The translations under genes were made by a program, and so were the position numbers. From Saliphagus infecundisoli (GTDB taxonomy: Archaea > Halobacteriota > Halobacteria > Halobacteriales > Natrialbaceae), in NCBI RefSeq assembly GCF_020177375.1, contig NZ_JAIWHV010000007.1, forward strand, positions 1-64,000: a stretch of DNA of 64,000 bases, written 5' to 3'. Below are positions 43,228-51,906 of the stretch, in pieces; position 1 is the first letter of the stretch, and each line of letters opens with the position of its first letter. The notes under the pieces are model-generated. The model saw nothing but the letters and a program-made list of their open reading frames with translations, searched no databases and was not told the origin of the DNA.

Positions 43228-44108
43228 GCGAGGGTCTGGATGCCCTCGTCGTCGGCGGCGACCACGACCGCGTCGTCGGCGAGGTCGTAGACGTCGTCAG
43301 CCGAACGGCCCCCGAGATCCGGGAGGGCCTCGTTGGCCGGCGCCAGCCGGTCGGCGGAGAGGCAAACCCCACCGGGGACACACAGATGGAAGCCGACGTC
43401 TGGGCCGACGACCTCCTCGGAGAGCGGCTCCGGGCGATCGAGGGCGTCGGCGAGTACGCAAGCGAGGAGCGCGAGTCGGTGGTCGACTGCGGCGAGGGAC
43501 TCTCGGTCGCGGTCGATCCCCTCGATGGCTCCTCGAACCTCGTCTCGAACAACCCGATGGGCACCATCTTCGGCTGCTATACCGAACCGATCCCCGCCCC
43601 GGGAACCGCCCTCGTCGCCGCGGGCTACGTCTGTTTCGGCCCCGTGACGACGATGGTCGTCGCCACCGACGACGGCGCCGCCGAGTACGAGATCGACGGC
43701 GGCGACCGCCGATTGCTCGAGGGCTCCGTGACCCTCCCGCGGGAGCCGACGGTGTACGGCTTCGGCGGCCGGGTCCCCGAGTGGTCCCCCGAGTTCACCG
43801 CCTTCGCCCGCGAGATCGAAGGCGAGTGCAAACCCCGCTACGGCGGCGCGATGGTCGCCGACGTCAACCAGGTGCTCTCCTACGGCGGGATCTTCTCGTA
43901 CCCGGCACTCGGCTCCCGGCCCGCCGGAAAGCTTCGACTCCAGTTCGAGGGGAACCCGATCGGCTACGTCGTCGAACGTGCGGGCGGTCGTTCCTCCGAT
44001 GGGGAGGGGTCGCTGCTCTCCCGCGATGCGGACGAACTCCATGGACGGACCCCGGTCCACGTCGGCTCCCCCGATCTGATCGACCGGCTCGAGGACGCGC
44101 TCGCGTAG
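43224..44108 (+). CDS. fbp: Fructose-1,6-bisphosphatase class 1
   Basis: A 294-residue phosphatase of gluconeogenesis, hydrolysing fructose-1,6-bisphosphate. The metal site is VAVDPLDGSSNLVSNNPMGTIFG, with an upstream Glu in EYASEERES. Later blocks are YGGAMVADVNQVLSYGGIFSYPA, RLQFEGNPIGYVVERAGG and the closing PVHVGSPDLIDRLEDAL, where R-x-P-V-x-x-G-S is the sugar-phosphate site. The start overlaps the aldolase stop as ATGA, so the two should be made in fixed ratio. Confidence 0.97.
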   Translation: MSEGLDALVVGGDHDRVVGEVVDVVSRTAPEIREGLVGRRQPVGGEANPTGDTQMEADVWADDLLGERLRAIEGVGEYASEERESVVDCGEGLSVAVDPLDGSSNLVSNNPMGTIFGCYTEPIPAPGTALVAAGYVCFGPVTTMVVATDDGAAEYEIDGGDRRLLEGSVTLPREPTVYGFGGRVPEWSPEFTAFAREIEGECKPRYGGAMVADVNQVLSYGGIFSYPALGSRPAGKLRLQFEGNPIGYVVERAGGRSSDGEGSLLSRDADELHGRTPVHVGSPDLIDRLEDALA

Positions 44109-44115
44109 CCGGCGG

Positions 44116-44922
44116 CTACCGGTTTTTCTCGAACCACTCCGTCGCGAAATCGACGAGATCTCGGTGGTCACACCGGACGGCGGTTGCCGCGCCGACCTGT
44201 CCTCTCTCCGCGCCGACCTCGCGCTCGAAGGCCTCGCCGACCGCGGGGAAGTCTCCGGTGTCCTCCGGGACGTTCTCGTACTCGATCCAGACGCGCTCGC
44301 CGTCGGCGAGGATCGGGGCGCCGTTTTCGACCGTCTCGGTCCCGAGGTCGGCCCGGTTCTCGGCCAGGTGCAGGGAGGTGTTGGCGTCGTGGCCGACGCC
44401 GAGTAAGAGCACCGAGCCGTCCCGATCGTAGATCTCTGCCAGCGGGGAATCCTCGCCGTGAGGGTAGTCGAGGGCGTGATCGGCGACGACCGCCTCGGCG
44501 TCCCGTCCCCAGGCGGCCATTGAGGTCGCGGGGTGGGCACTCCGGTGGACGTCCGGGTAGCTCCGAAAGCATTCGGGGATCGCGCCCATCCCCCGAGTCG
44601 GCGTGATCGACGGACGGTACGGCGGCATCGTCTCCTTGATCCGGTCGATCCACTCGTCGGGAACAGGCGGGTTCGACCAGCTCTCGGGATCGGTGTAGTC
44701 CGTCGAGTGCGTCGGCATCATGAGCGTCCCTGCCTCGCTCACCGCTCGCTGGAGGGCATCGAGGACTGCCGGCGCGCCGCCGGGAACCCACCCGATCGCC
44801 GACAGCGAGGAGTGGACCAGCAGCGTCTCGCCGCCCTCGATTCCGAGGGCTCGGAGGTCGGCCACGATCCGCGACGGCACCACCGGCTCGGCGACCCGCT
44901 CGATCGCCTCCCATTCGCTCAT
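44116..44922 (-). CDS. AAC(3)-family N-acetyltransferase
   Basis: A 268-residue acetyltransferase related to aminoglycoside 3-N-acetyltransferases. Signature LLVHSSLSAIGWVPGGAPAVLDALQRAVSE, then LMMPTHSTDY, and the active-site run HPATSMAAWGRDA with later LLLGVGHDANTSLHLAENRADL. In archaea these proteins are commonly not resistance genes; a house-keeping substrate is likely. Converges on fbp with a 7-base gap. Confidence 0.92.
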   Translation of the reverse strand: MSEWEAIERVAEPVVPSRIVADLRALGIEGGETLLVHSSLSAIGWVPGGAPAVLDALQRAVSEAGTLMMPTHSTDYTDPESWSNPPVPDEWIDRIKETMPPYRPSITPTRGMGAIPECFRSYPDVHRSAHPATSMAAWGRDAEAVVADHALDYPHGEDSPLAEIYDRDGSVLLLGVGHDANTSLHLAENRADLGTETVENGAPILADGERVWIEYENVPEDTGDFPAVGEAFEREVGAERGQVGAATAVRCDHRDLVDFATEWFEKNR

Positions 44923-44947
44923 GAAGGGAGTGTTGTCGCGGGGTCTC

Positions 44948-45136
44948 TCAATCCTTCTGATCGGCCGTGATCTCGACCCAGGCGGCGATCCCGCCGACGA
45001 GCAGGGCGTAGAACACCGACCTGGGCCAGGCGGTCGCGAGGGCAGCGAGCGTCAGGAAGGCGACCCAGACGGTGACCACGAGGAGGTCGGCGAGGACCCG
45101 GCGGACGACGCCGAGAACGTCAGAAGTGGTACCCAT
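44948..45136 (-). CDS. Small membrane protein coupled to the Tat protease gene
   Basis: A 62-residue protein with two helices (ADLLVVTVWVAFLTLAALATAW and FYALLVGGIAAWVEIT) separated by Pro-Arg. Its ATG lies inside the end of the protease gene (17-base overlap), so it is co-translated. No function is recognised; it could anchor or inhibit the protease, or be unrelated. Confidence 0.65.
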   Translation of the reverse strand: MGTTSDVLGVVRRVLADLLVVTVWVAFLTLAALATAWPRSVFYALLVGGIAAWVEITADQKD

Positions 45137-46256
45137 GGGTTTCGGTGAGGTGGTAGGCGGCGACCCCCCAGAGGTGGTTCTGGCCGGGCCACCAGGTCCG
45201 GGCGTTGTTGAACCCCGCGATCAGGAGCCCCTCCTCCGTCGGGTAGTAGGCCGCCGAACCGCTGTCGCCGTCGGTCAGGTCGGTCTCGGTGCCCCACTGA
45301 AGCTGTCCCCGCCGGCAGTCACCGGTCACGCAGGTGACGGCGTCGATCCCCAGGATCTCCCCGGTCGTGTGGCCGGTCTGGGCGCCGACCTTCTCGAGAG
45401 GCTCGCCCCGCGCCGCGAGGTCCGCGAGCCCGAACCGGGTGAGCTGTCCGATCACCCGCGAGGGGGTGGCGCCGTCGATGGCGCTCTCGGGTTCGAACCC
45501 CCCCGTCGGCGAGACGGCGACGACGTCCACGGCGGGGTGGACGTGGCGAACCCGTCCGATCTCGACCGTCCCCGCGTCCCGCCGGGGCAAAGAGAGGGGG
45601 TCGCCGACGGTCGCGCCCTCGCCGTAGGCGTGTTCGGCCGTCGTGAAGTACGCAGAACCGTCCCGGTAGAGCGCGGGCCCGAGCGTCGCGACCCTGTCCC
45701 CGGTCCGGCAGCGAACCCCGCCGGGGACGGGACCGCCCCCGAGAGCACCCGCGAGTCGTGGCTCGCCCGACGCGTCCTCGGGAGGGTGCCGACGGACCGA
45801 CTCGATCGTGACTTCCTCGCCCGCGAGCAGCATCTCGAGGGCCTCGCCCACCTGGTCGGCGTCCTCCGGGCGGACCTCGACCGCGAGCGTCGCCGTCCCT
45901 CGGTCGTAGGAACCGGGACGGACCGCGCTGCCGAGCAGCCCGGTGATCGAGCGGGCGGCGACCTGCTCGTGGAGGGCGAAGGCTTTCGACACCCGGGCGT
46001 ACCAGTCGGCGGGGACGGCCCGCGTCCGGGAGGTGAGCGACGACGGATCCGAGCGGTCCTCCCGCACGAGGGCGGTGACGACCGGGACCTCGCCCTCGTC
46101 GGCCGCGAGGAACTCGTCGACGCCGAGGAGGCTCGCCAGCCCGAGGCCGTAGCCGGTGGTTCCGGCGACTCGGAGAAAGCGACGCCTCGATGTCCTCGAG
46201 GAGAGCCGATCCCGGACGGCGGCGAGTCGGTCGGCGGGGCTCCCGGTTGAGGTCAT
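45120..46256 (-). CDS. Tat-exported trypsin-like (chymotrypsin-fold) serine protease
   Basis: A 378-residue exported protein. The signal is twin-arginine (RTSRRRFLRVAGTTGYGLGLASLLG) without a lipobox. After a ~150-residue propeptide-like region, a protease-like fold shows a His in YFTTAEHAYGEG, an Asp in VHPAVDVVAVSP, and Ser in TDGDSGSAAYYPTEEGLLIAG, which is the G-D-S-G-S nucleophile motif. Two Cys (TCVTGDC) flank the last part. The order His-Asp-Ser is normal for S1. The N-terminal part may mask or guide the protease. Secretion and folding by Tat are typical in haloarchaea. Confidence 0.85.
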   Translation of the reverse strand: MTSTGSPADRLAAVRDRLSSRTSRRRFLRVAGTTGYGLGLASLLGVDEFLAADEGEVPVVTALVREDRSDPSSLTSRTRAVPADWYARVSKAFALHEQVAARSITGLLGSAVRPGSYDRGTATLAVEVRPEDADQVGEALEMLLAGEEVTIESVRRHPPEDASGEPRLAGALGGGPVPGGVRCRTGDRVATLGPALYRDGSAYFTTAEHAYGEGATVGDPLSLPRRDAGTVEIGRVRHVHPAVDVVAVSPTGGFEPESAIDGATPSRVIGQLTRFGLADLAARGEPLEKVGAQTGHTTGEILGIDAVTCVTGDCRRGQLQWGTETDLTDGDSGSAAYYPTEEGLLIAGFNNARTWWPGQNHLWGVAAYHLTETHGYHF

Positions 46257-46363
46257 CGAGAGCGAGAGTGTGGCGCCGGTCGTGATAGCTAATGTTCACG
46301 TACAGCGGTCGGTCGGGAACGATAATGGGAAAACGGTTTGGAGCGCGCTCTCCCAGAGCCGGC

Positions 46364-48157
46364 ATGGACGTCCGAATCGCGGCCGGCGCCAGCGAGGAGG
46401 AGGCCGCCGCCATCGCCGCCGCGCTCGCGGGACACGTCGACGAATCGGTCGCTGTCTACGCCGAGGAGGGCGAGGAACCGATCGCGGTTCGGGACCCACC
46501 CGGCGAAACTCGAGGCGAGGACTCCGGGAACGATCGAGAGCCCGAGGTCCAAGCGGGACCGACCGACCGGGAAGAACGGCTGCGCGAGGAGATCGACGAC
46601 ATCCTCGAGGGAGGACCCGAGAAGTATCGCGACCGGCTCGCGGAGCAAGGTAAACTGTTCGTCCGCGACCGACTCGAGCTCTGGTTCGGGGAGAAAAGCG
46701 CCCACCAGGGGGGCGATTCGGCGGGCGGGATCCGCTTCGAGGACGGCTCGTTCGCGAACTTCGACGCCTGGCATCCCGACGGGAGGGATCCCGACCCCGA
46801 CGACCGCCTGCCCGCCGACGGCCTGCTGACCGGCGCCGCCGAGTTCGAGGGCCGGGACGTCCACTTCATGGCCAACGACTTCACCGTGAAGGCGGGCTCG
46901 ATGGCCGAGAAGGGCGTCGAGAAGTTCCTCCGGATGCAACAGCGCGCGCTGAAGACCGGAAAGCCGGTGCTCTACCTGATGGACTCTTCAGGGGGGCGGA
47001 TCGACCAGCAGACCGGCTTCTTCGCCAACCGCGAGGGGATCGGGAAATACTACTACAACCACTCGATGCTCTCCGGGCGAGTGCCACAGATCTGCGTCCT
47101 CTATGGCCCCTGTATCGCGGGCGCGGCCTACACCCCCGTCTTCGCCGATTTCACCGTCATGGTCGAGGGGATGAGCGCGATGGCTATCGCAAGCCCCCGG
47201 ATGGTTGAGATGGTCACCGGCGAGGAGATCACGTTAGAGGATCTCGGGGGGCCCCAGGTCCACGCCCGAGAGTCCGGTTCGGCGGATCTGGTCGCCCGCG
47301 ACGAGGAACACGCCCGGGAGCTGGTCGCCCAGTTGATGGGCTACCTTCCCGACAACGCCGACCAGAAACCGCCGGTAGCAGAGTCCCAGAAGCCGACGGC
47401 GGCGCCCGAGGGACTGGACTCGGTCGTTCCAGGGGCGCCGAACAAGGGGTACGACATGGCCGACGTGATCGAGCGCGTGGTCGACGGCGACTCCTTTTTC
47501 GAACTCCAGCCCGAGTACGGCAAGGAGATCCTGACCGGGTTCGCCCGGATCGACGGCCGCCCGGTCGCCGTCGTCGCAAACCAGCCCGCCCACCGCGCGG
47601 GCGCGATCTTTCCGGACGCCGCCGAGAAGGCGGCGGGATTCATCTGGAAAGCCGACGCGTTCGACGTCCCCCTGCTCTACCTCTGTGATACGCCCGGCTT
47701 CATGGCTGGCTCGGGGGTCGAAAAGGAAGGCATTCTCGAACAGGGCAAGAAGATGATCTACGCGACCTCCTCCGCGACGGTTCCCACACAGACGGTCGTC
47801 GTCCGGAAGGCCTACGGCGCGGGGATCTACGCGATGGGTGGGCCAGCTTACGACCCCGAGAGCGTCCTCGGCCTCCCTTCCGGCGAGATCGCGATCATGG
47901 GTCCCGAGGCCGCGATCAACGCGGTCTACGCACGCAAACTCGCCGAGATCGACGACGAGGAGGAACGCCAGCGACGCGAGCAGGAGTTGCGCGAGGAGTA
48001 CCGCGAGGACATCGACATCCACCGGATGGCCAGCGAGGTCGTCATCGACGAGATCGTCGCCCCGAGCCGCCTTCGAGAGGAACTCGCCGCCCGGTTCGAC
48101 TTCTACGCGGACGTCGAGAAGGAACTGCCCTCGAAGAAACACGGGACGATCCTGTAA
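46364..48157 (+). CDS. Acyl-CoA carboxylase carboxyltransferase subunit with epsilon-like N-terminus
   Basis: A 597-residue biotin-dependent carboxyltransferase (PccB/AccD5 type). Residues 1-40 (VRIAAGASEEEAAAIAAALAGHV) resemble the small epsilon/PccX subunit that stabilises other acyl-CoA carboxylases. The carboxyltransferase begins near residue 70 and has the acyl-CoA side (GPCIAGAAYTPVFADFTVMVEG, carrying an S-G-G-R-I-D-Q-Q oxyanion region) and the biotin side (GFARIDGRPVAVVANQPAHRAGAIF, LCDTPGFMAGSGVEKEGIL, KAYGAGIYAMGGPAYDP). Fatty acyl, propionyl or acetyl-CoA could be the substrate. The biotin carboxylase subunit is not in the window. ATG at 46364 fits the epsilon motif. Confidence 0.93.
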   Translation: MDVRIAAGASEEEAAAIAAALAGHVDESVAVYAEEGEEPIAVRDPPGETRGEDSGNDREPEVQAGPTDREERLREEIDDILEGGPEKYRDRLAEQGKLFVRDRLELWFGEKSAHQGGDSAGGIRFEDGSFANFDAWHPDGRDPDPDDRLPADGLLTGAAEFEGRDVHFMANDFTVKAGSMAEKGVEKFLRMQQRALKTGKPVLYLMDSSGGRIDQQTGFFANREGIGKYYYNHSMLSGRVPQICVLYGPCIAGAAYTPVFADFTVMVEGMSAMAIASPRMVEMVTGEEITLEDLGGPQVHARESGSADLVARDEEHARELVAQLMGYLPDNADQKPPVAESQKPTAAPEGLDSVVPGAPNKGYDMADVIERVVDGDSFFELQPEYGKEILTGFARIDGRPVAVVANQPAHRAGAIFPDAAEKAAGFIWKADAFDVPLLYLCDTPGFMAGSGVEKEGILEQGKKMIYATSSATVPTQTVVVRKAYGAGIYAMGGPAYDPESVLGLPSGEIAIMGPEAAINAVYARKLAEIDDEEERQRREQELREEYREDIDIHRMASEVVIDEIVAPSRLREELAARFDFYADVEKELPSKKHGTIL

Positions 48158-48323
48158 CCACCCCGTTCGTCGGATTCCGTGGCCGTTCGAGCCGCCTCCA
48201 TTGGTGTAGGGGTGGCCTACCGATCCCCCGAGGGGGCCCGCACGCGGCTCATACCAATACTCCCGCCCGGTCCTTCTCCGTTCCCGCGAGGGTTCGGGCC
48301 GGTTCGACTCCGGCGGCGGGGGT

Positions 48324-48677
48324 ATGGGAACCGATCGCGTTCGGGAGGAAGTCCTCGGTCTCGGACGACCCGGGACGCCGGGCAGGCTTGAGCGCGCCCT
48401 CTGGCTCGCGGTCGCCCTCGCGCTCGTCGGCGACGTCGTGACGACGCTTCTCGGACTCCACCTCGGCCTCGTCGAGTCGAACCCGGTTGCTCGCGGCGCG
48501 ATCGAGGTCGCGGGACCCGTCGCGATGGTCGCGATGAAGGCGGGGGCCATCGGCGTCGGCCTCGCCTGCCGGCCGCTGCTTCCCGCTCCCTACGCGCCGA
48601 TCGTCCCGGCCTGTCTCGCCGGTCCCTGGCTCTGTGCGACCGCGTACAACCTCTCCGTGCTCGTGGTCGTCATCTGA
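48324..48677 (+). CDS. Small polytopic membrane protein (DUF5658-like)
   Basis: A 117-residue protein with about three helices (ALWLAVALALVGDVVTTLLGLHLG, PVAMVAMKAGAIGVGLAC, IVPACLAGPWLCATAYNLSVLVVVI). The pattern D-V-V-T-T..G..E-S-N-P-V-A-R resembles the DUF5658 family. No function known. The 5' flank (48158-48323) contains no gene I trust. Confidence 0.65.
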   Translation: MGTDRVREEVLGLGRPGTPGRLERALWLAVALALVGDVVTTLLGLHLGLVESNPVARGAIEVAGPVAMVAMKAGAIGVGLACRPLLPAPYAPIVPACLAGPWLCATAYNLSVLVVVI

Positions 48678-48721
48678 CCGATGCGTGAACGCTTTTGTCG
48701 GTTCCCCTCCTGGCCCCCGCT

Positions 48722-49912
48722 ATGGCCGACACCGACGGGCCGACGACGGGCGAACTGACGCCGCCGGACCGGACGCTGATGGGGCCGGGACCGAGCGACG
48801 TCCACCCGCGCGTGCTGCGCGCGATGAGCACCCCCCTCGTGGGCCACCTCGACCCCGCCTTCGTCGAGATCATGGACGAGGTCCAGGAGCTTCTCAGGTA
48901 CGCCTTCCGGACCGAAAACGAGTGGACGATCCCCGTCTCGGGCACCGGCTCGGCCGCGATGGAGGCCGCCATCGGCAACGTCGTCGAGCCCGGCGACACC
49001 GTACTCGTGCCCACGAACGGCTACTTCGGCGGCCGGATGGCCTCGATGGCCCGCCGGGCCGGCGGCGGCGTCGTGGAGGTCGAGGCGCCGTGGGGCGAGC
49101 CCCTCGATCCCGACGCCGTCGCCGACGCGCTCGCGACCCACGATCCCGACGTCTTCGGCTTCATCCATGCGGAGACGAGCACCGGCGTCCGCCAGCCCGC
49201 AGTGCCCGAACTCACGGCGGCGGCCCACGACCACGACGCGCTCGTGATCGCGGACTGCGTCACCTCGATCGGCGGCGTCGAGCTTCGGGTCGACGACTGG
49301 GGGATCGACGTCGCCTACGCCGGCCCCCAGAAGTGTCTCTCCTGTCCGCCGGGCGCGAGCCCACTCACGCTCTCGGACGAGGCCATGGAGAAGGTGCTCT
49401 CGCGCGAGGAGGAGGTCCGGTCGTGGTACCTCGACCTCTCTCTTCTGGAGGGCTACTGGGGCGAGGAACGTTCGTATCACCACACCGCGCCGGTGTCGAA
49501 CGTCTACGCTCTGCGAGAGGCGCTACGGCTCGTCGCGGAGGAAGGGATCGAGGCACGCTGGGAGCGCCACGAGCGGATCGCGGGCGCGCTGAAGGCGGGC
49601 GTCGAGGGAATGGGGCTGGAGATGAACGCCCCCGACGACTACTGGCTCCCGAGCCTGAACGCAGTCCGCGTTCCCGACGGAGTCGAGGACGGCGAGGTCT
49701 GTGCGGAGCTGTTGGATCGGTACGACCTCGAAATTGCGAGCGGACTGGGCGACTTAGAGGGGGAGATCTTCCGGATCGGCTGTATGGGCCACTCGGCGCG
49801 CCCGGAGAACGTGATCTACGTGGTGACGGCACTGGGTGACGTGCTCGAGTCGATGGGTGCCGACGTCGATCCCGACGCCGGCGTGGCGGCGACACGGCGC
49901 GCGCTGCGCTAA
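48722..49912 (+). CDS. Alanine-glyoxylate / serine-pyruvate aminotransferase
   Basis: A 396-residue fold-type I PLP aminotransferase of the AGT/SGT group. Key features: LMGPGPSDVHPRVLRAMSTPLVGHLDP at the N-terminus, WTIPVSGTGSAAMEAAIGN for PLP phosphate contacts, ALVIADCVTSIGGVELRVDDWGIDVAYAGPQKCLSCPPGASPL with the Schiff-base Lys in P-Q-K-C-L, and IFRIGCMGHSARPENV at the C-terminus. It interconverts alanine or serine with glyoxylate or pyruvate. It overlaps convergently by four bases with the next gene. Confidence 0.95.
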   Translation: MADTDGPTTGELTPPDRTLMGPGPSDVHPRVLRAMSTPLVGHLDPAFVEIMDEVQELLRYAFRTENEWTIPVSGTGSAAMEAAIGNVVEPGDTVLVPTNGYFGGRMASMARRAGGGVVEVEAPWGEPLDPDAVADALATHDPDVFGFIHAETSTGVRQPAVPELTAAAHDHDALVIADCVTSIGGVELRVDDWGIDVAYAGPQKCLSCPPGASPLTLSDEAMEKVLSREEEVRSWYLDLSLLEGYWGEERSYHHTAPVSNVYALREALRLVAEEGIEARWERHERIAGALKAGVEGMGLEMNAPDDYWLPSLNAVRVPDGVEDGEVCAELLDRYDLEIASGLGDLEGEIFRIGCMGHSARPENVIYVVTALGDVLESMGADVDPDAGVAATRRALR

Positions 49913-50226
49913 GCCGAGACGGTCGGTCCCGGGGGCGCGCGCTCGACCTCGTACTCCTCGCCGTCGACGACCATGATCGCCCATTCGTAGTCCGGATCGA
50001 CCCGGCGGAGTTCGGCCTCCAGGTCGTCGGCGCTCTCGGGTTCGGCGACGAAACAGTGGAAGTCGCCGCCCTCGGGGAGCCGTCCCTCCTCGAGTACGGT
50101 CCGGACGTGGACGACCTTCCACTCGCGTTCGGCCCGGAACTCGGGGCCGTCGCCCTCGACAGTGTATCCCAGCTCCGCGAAAATCGACCTGGCCTGCTCG
50201 ACGAGACGCGTGTTAACAGGTCCCAT
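49909..50226 (-). CDS. Conserved haloarchaeal hypothetical protein
   Basis: A 105-residue protein of unknown function. Residues 1-30 (GPVNTRLVEQARSIFAELGYTVEGDGPEF) and EWKVVHVRTVLEEG look like a small alpha/beta domain; the middle FHCFVAEPESADDLEAELRR and YEWAIMVVDGEEYEV follow. No catalytic motif. A TATA-like GCTTATGAC (rc, ~50250-50258) lies ~28 bases upstream of the ATG at 50226. Confidence 0.7.
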   Translation of the reverse strand: MGPVNTRLVEQARSIFAELGYTVEGDGPEFRAEREWKVVHVRTVLEEGRLPEGGDFHCFVAEPESADDLEAELRRVDPDYEWAIMVVDGEEYEVERAPPGPTVSA

Positions 50227-50590
50227 TCGTACTGGGATACGTTCGCATCGGTCATAAGCCTTTGCGTTGTACTCTCCTGGCGGATGTTTGTGGACGTGCG
50301 GACGATAAAAGGCCATAAAGCGCAAACATGGCCCATCAGTCCGGGTCAGAACTATCCGTGTTCTGCGCCCCGATCGGTAGGCGTGCGGAGATTGCCGGCA
50401 GTCGCACTCGCTCGCCCCATCGGGTCCATCGCCGCGTCGGCGCTCACAGGTCGGAAACGAAGCGCTACGGTCCTCGCTCGGGCACCGGAGGCGACACGGC
50501 GGGCAGGGCCGCGTCGAGCGCGGTCGAGGGCACCACCCGGACGCCACCGTTTCCGCGGGTTTTACGAGCGGGCGAGAAAAGAGGATACTG
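50227..50590. other. 364-base divergent intergenic region
   Basis: No convincing gene. It carries the minus-strand promoter for 49909-50226 and, at the far end, a plus-strand TATA-like GGTTTTACG near 50555-50563, leading to a leaderless ATG at 50591. A/T-rich words ATAAAAGGCCATAAAG occur near 50304-50319 but do not match the palindromes found elsewhere in the cluster. Confidence 0.5.
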
Positions 50591-51850
50591 ATGCGGTCTC
50601 ACGCCCGTGACGACGCGGTCTTCTCGACTCTCTACGTTGCGTTCGTCTTCGCGGGCGTCTACAAGAGCGCGTGGTACCTCGCCTGGATCCCGGTCGATCT
50701 GACCCTGGTGTTCGGAACGCTCATGGTCGCCGCCGGGGGCTGGCTGGTCCTGCGAGGGCGGATCCGGCTCACCCGGGCCGGCCTCGCCCTCACCGCCTGT
50801 TTCGTCGCCTTCAGCGCCTATGCGGTCGTCTCCGGGCTGTGGACGCCGAGTTCGGAGTACTACCTCTCGAAGGCGTTCCGGCTCGTCGCCGTGACCGGAC
50901 TGGCGTTCGGCGCCGGCGCCCTCGGCGTCGCGTCGTCGACCCGACGCCTCCGGTATACCGGGATCGCGACGACGGGACTCGCCGTGCTCACCGGGATCGA
51001 ATCGCTGATCGAGTACGCCCAGCCGTCGGGCCGGGCCACGCTCTCGCCGTTCGGGACCAACTACCTGATCACCAGTCGTCTCCTGGGGCTCGGCGTGTTG
51101 CTCCTCGTCGGCTATCTCGTCCTCTCGAGGAGCGATCGCCGGGTCACGGTCGCCGCGGCCGTGGCTCTCCCCGGGATGGTGTTCGCGCTCTTTGCGACCG
51201 GGGCCCGCGGTCCGATGGTCGCGACGATCGTCGCCATCGGGCTGCTCCTCGTCGTCGGCATCTCGACCGGCACGCTTCCGAACGGCGTCGCCGCGATCGG
51301 GGCCTACACGGGCGGTGCGCTCGCGCTCGGAGTCCTTACGGTGACGGTCGGGCGCCAGCTCGCCACTGTCCGGCGGCTCCTGGTGTTGGCCGACGGACCG
51401 GGATGGTCGCTCAACCGTCGGTTCGTGCTCTGGAACCAGACCATCGACGGGCTCGATATCGGGATGCTTCCGGTCGGGCACGGCCTGGGCTCGTGGCCGG
51501 TACTCACCGGCTACGGCGACCACCAGTACTATCCCCACAATCTCGTCCTCGAGGTCGTCTTCGAACTCGGGCTGGTGGGTCTGGGACTTCTCGCCTGCCT
51601 GTTCGGAACTGCCCTCTTCATCGCGCTCTCGGAGTGGCAGACGACCGGTCGGTCCGTCCATCTCGTTCTCCTCGTCGTGTTCGTCTATCTGGGAATCAAC
51701 GCGATGGTGACCGGAGACGTAAACGAGAACCGGTATCTGTTCGCCCTCGCCGGACTACTCGCCTATCGAGCAGATCCGCGTCGGTACGAACGGATTTCGG
51801 GACCGTCGGTTCTCGGTTCGGACTCCACGATGGGATCGGCGCGCTCGTGA
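50591..51850 (+). CDS. O-antigen ligase / Wzy-like membrane protein
   Basis: A 419-residue protein with around eleven predicted helices and one large extracytoplasmic loop (about residues 255-310: NRRFVLWNQTIDGLDIGMLPVGHGLGSWPVLTGYGDHQYYPHNLVLEVVFELG). The loop pattern R-x-x-x-W...G.G...H-N is typical of the O-antigen ligase/polymerase superfamily, which joins glycan units at the cell surface. Opens the glycan cluster. Promoter as above; likely leaderless. Specific role (ligase or polymerase) cannot be told. Confidence 0.85.
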   Translation: MRSHARDDAVFSTLYVAFVFAGVYKSAWYLAWIPVDLTLVFGTLMVAAGGWLVLRGRIRLTRAGLALTACFVAFSAYAVVSGLWTPSSEYYLSKAFRLVAVTGLAFGAGALGVASSTRRLRYTGIATTGLAVLTGIESLIEYAQPSGRATLSPFGTNYLITSRLLGLGVLLLVGYLVLSRSDRRVTVAAAVALPGMVFALFATGARGPMVATIVAIGLLLVVGISTGTLPNGVAAIGAYTGGALALGVLTVTVGRQLATVRRLLVLADGPGWSLNRRFVLWNQTIDGLDIGMLPVGHGLGSWPVLTGYGDHQYYPHNLVLEVVFELGLVGLGLLACLFGTALFIALSEWQTTGRSVHLVLLVVFVYLGINAMVTGDVNENRYLFALAGLLAYRADPRRYERISGPSVLGSDSTMGSARS

Positions 51851-51906
51851 GTGTCGGTTCGGCGAGCGCGTTCACCCGGCGGGTACCTTCGGTCCGGCGT
51901 CATTCG

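Noticed and set aside
45484-45503. T-loop-like GGGTTCGAACCCC inside the protease gene
   Set aside because: It is an internal palindrome in coding sequence with no tRNA-like surroundings.
48260-48320. T-arm-like GCCGG-TTCGACT-CCGGC at ~48300-48317 followed by GGCGGGG, suggesting a tRNA 3' end
   Set aside because: A 5' acceptor candidate (TCCCGCC near 48262) leaves only ~63 bases, with no D-arm or anticodon stem. Treated as chance in GC-rich DNA, or at most an eroded tRNA end.
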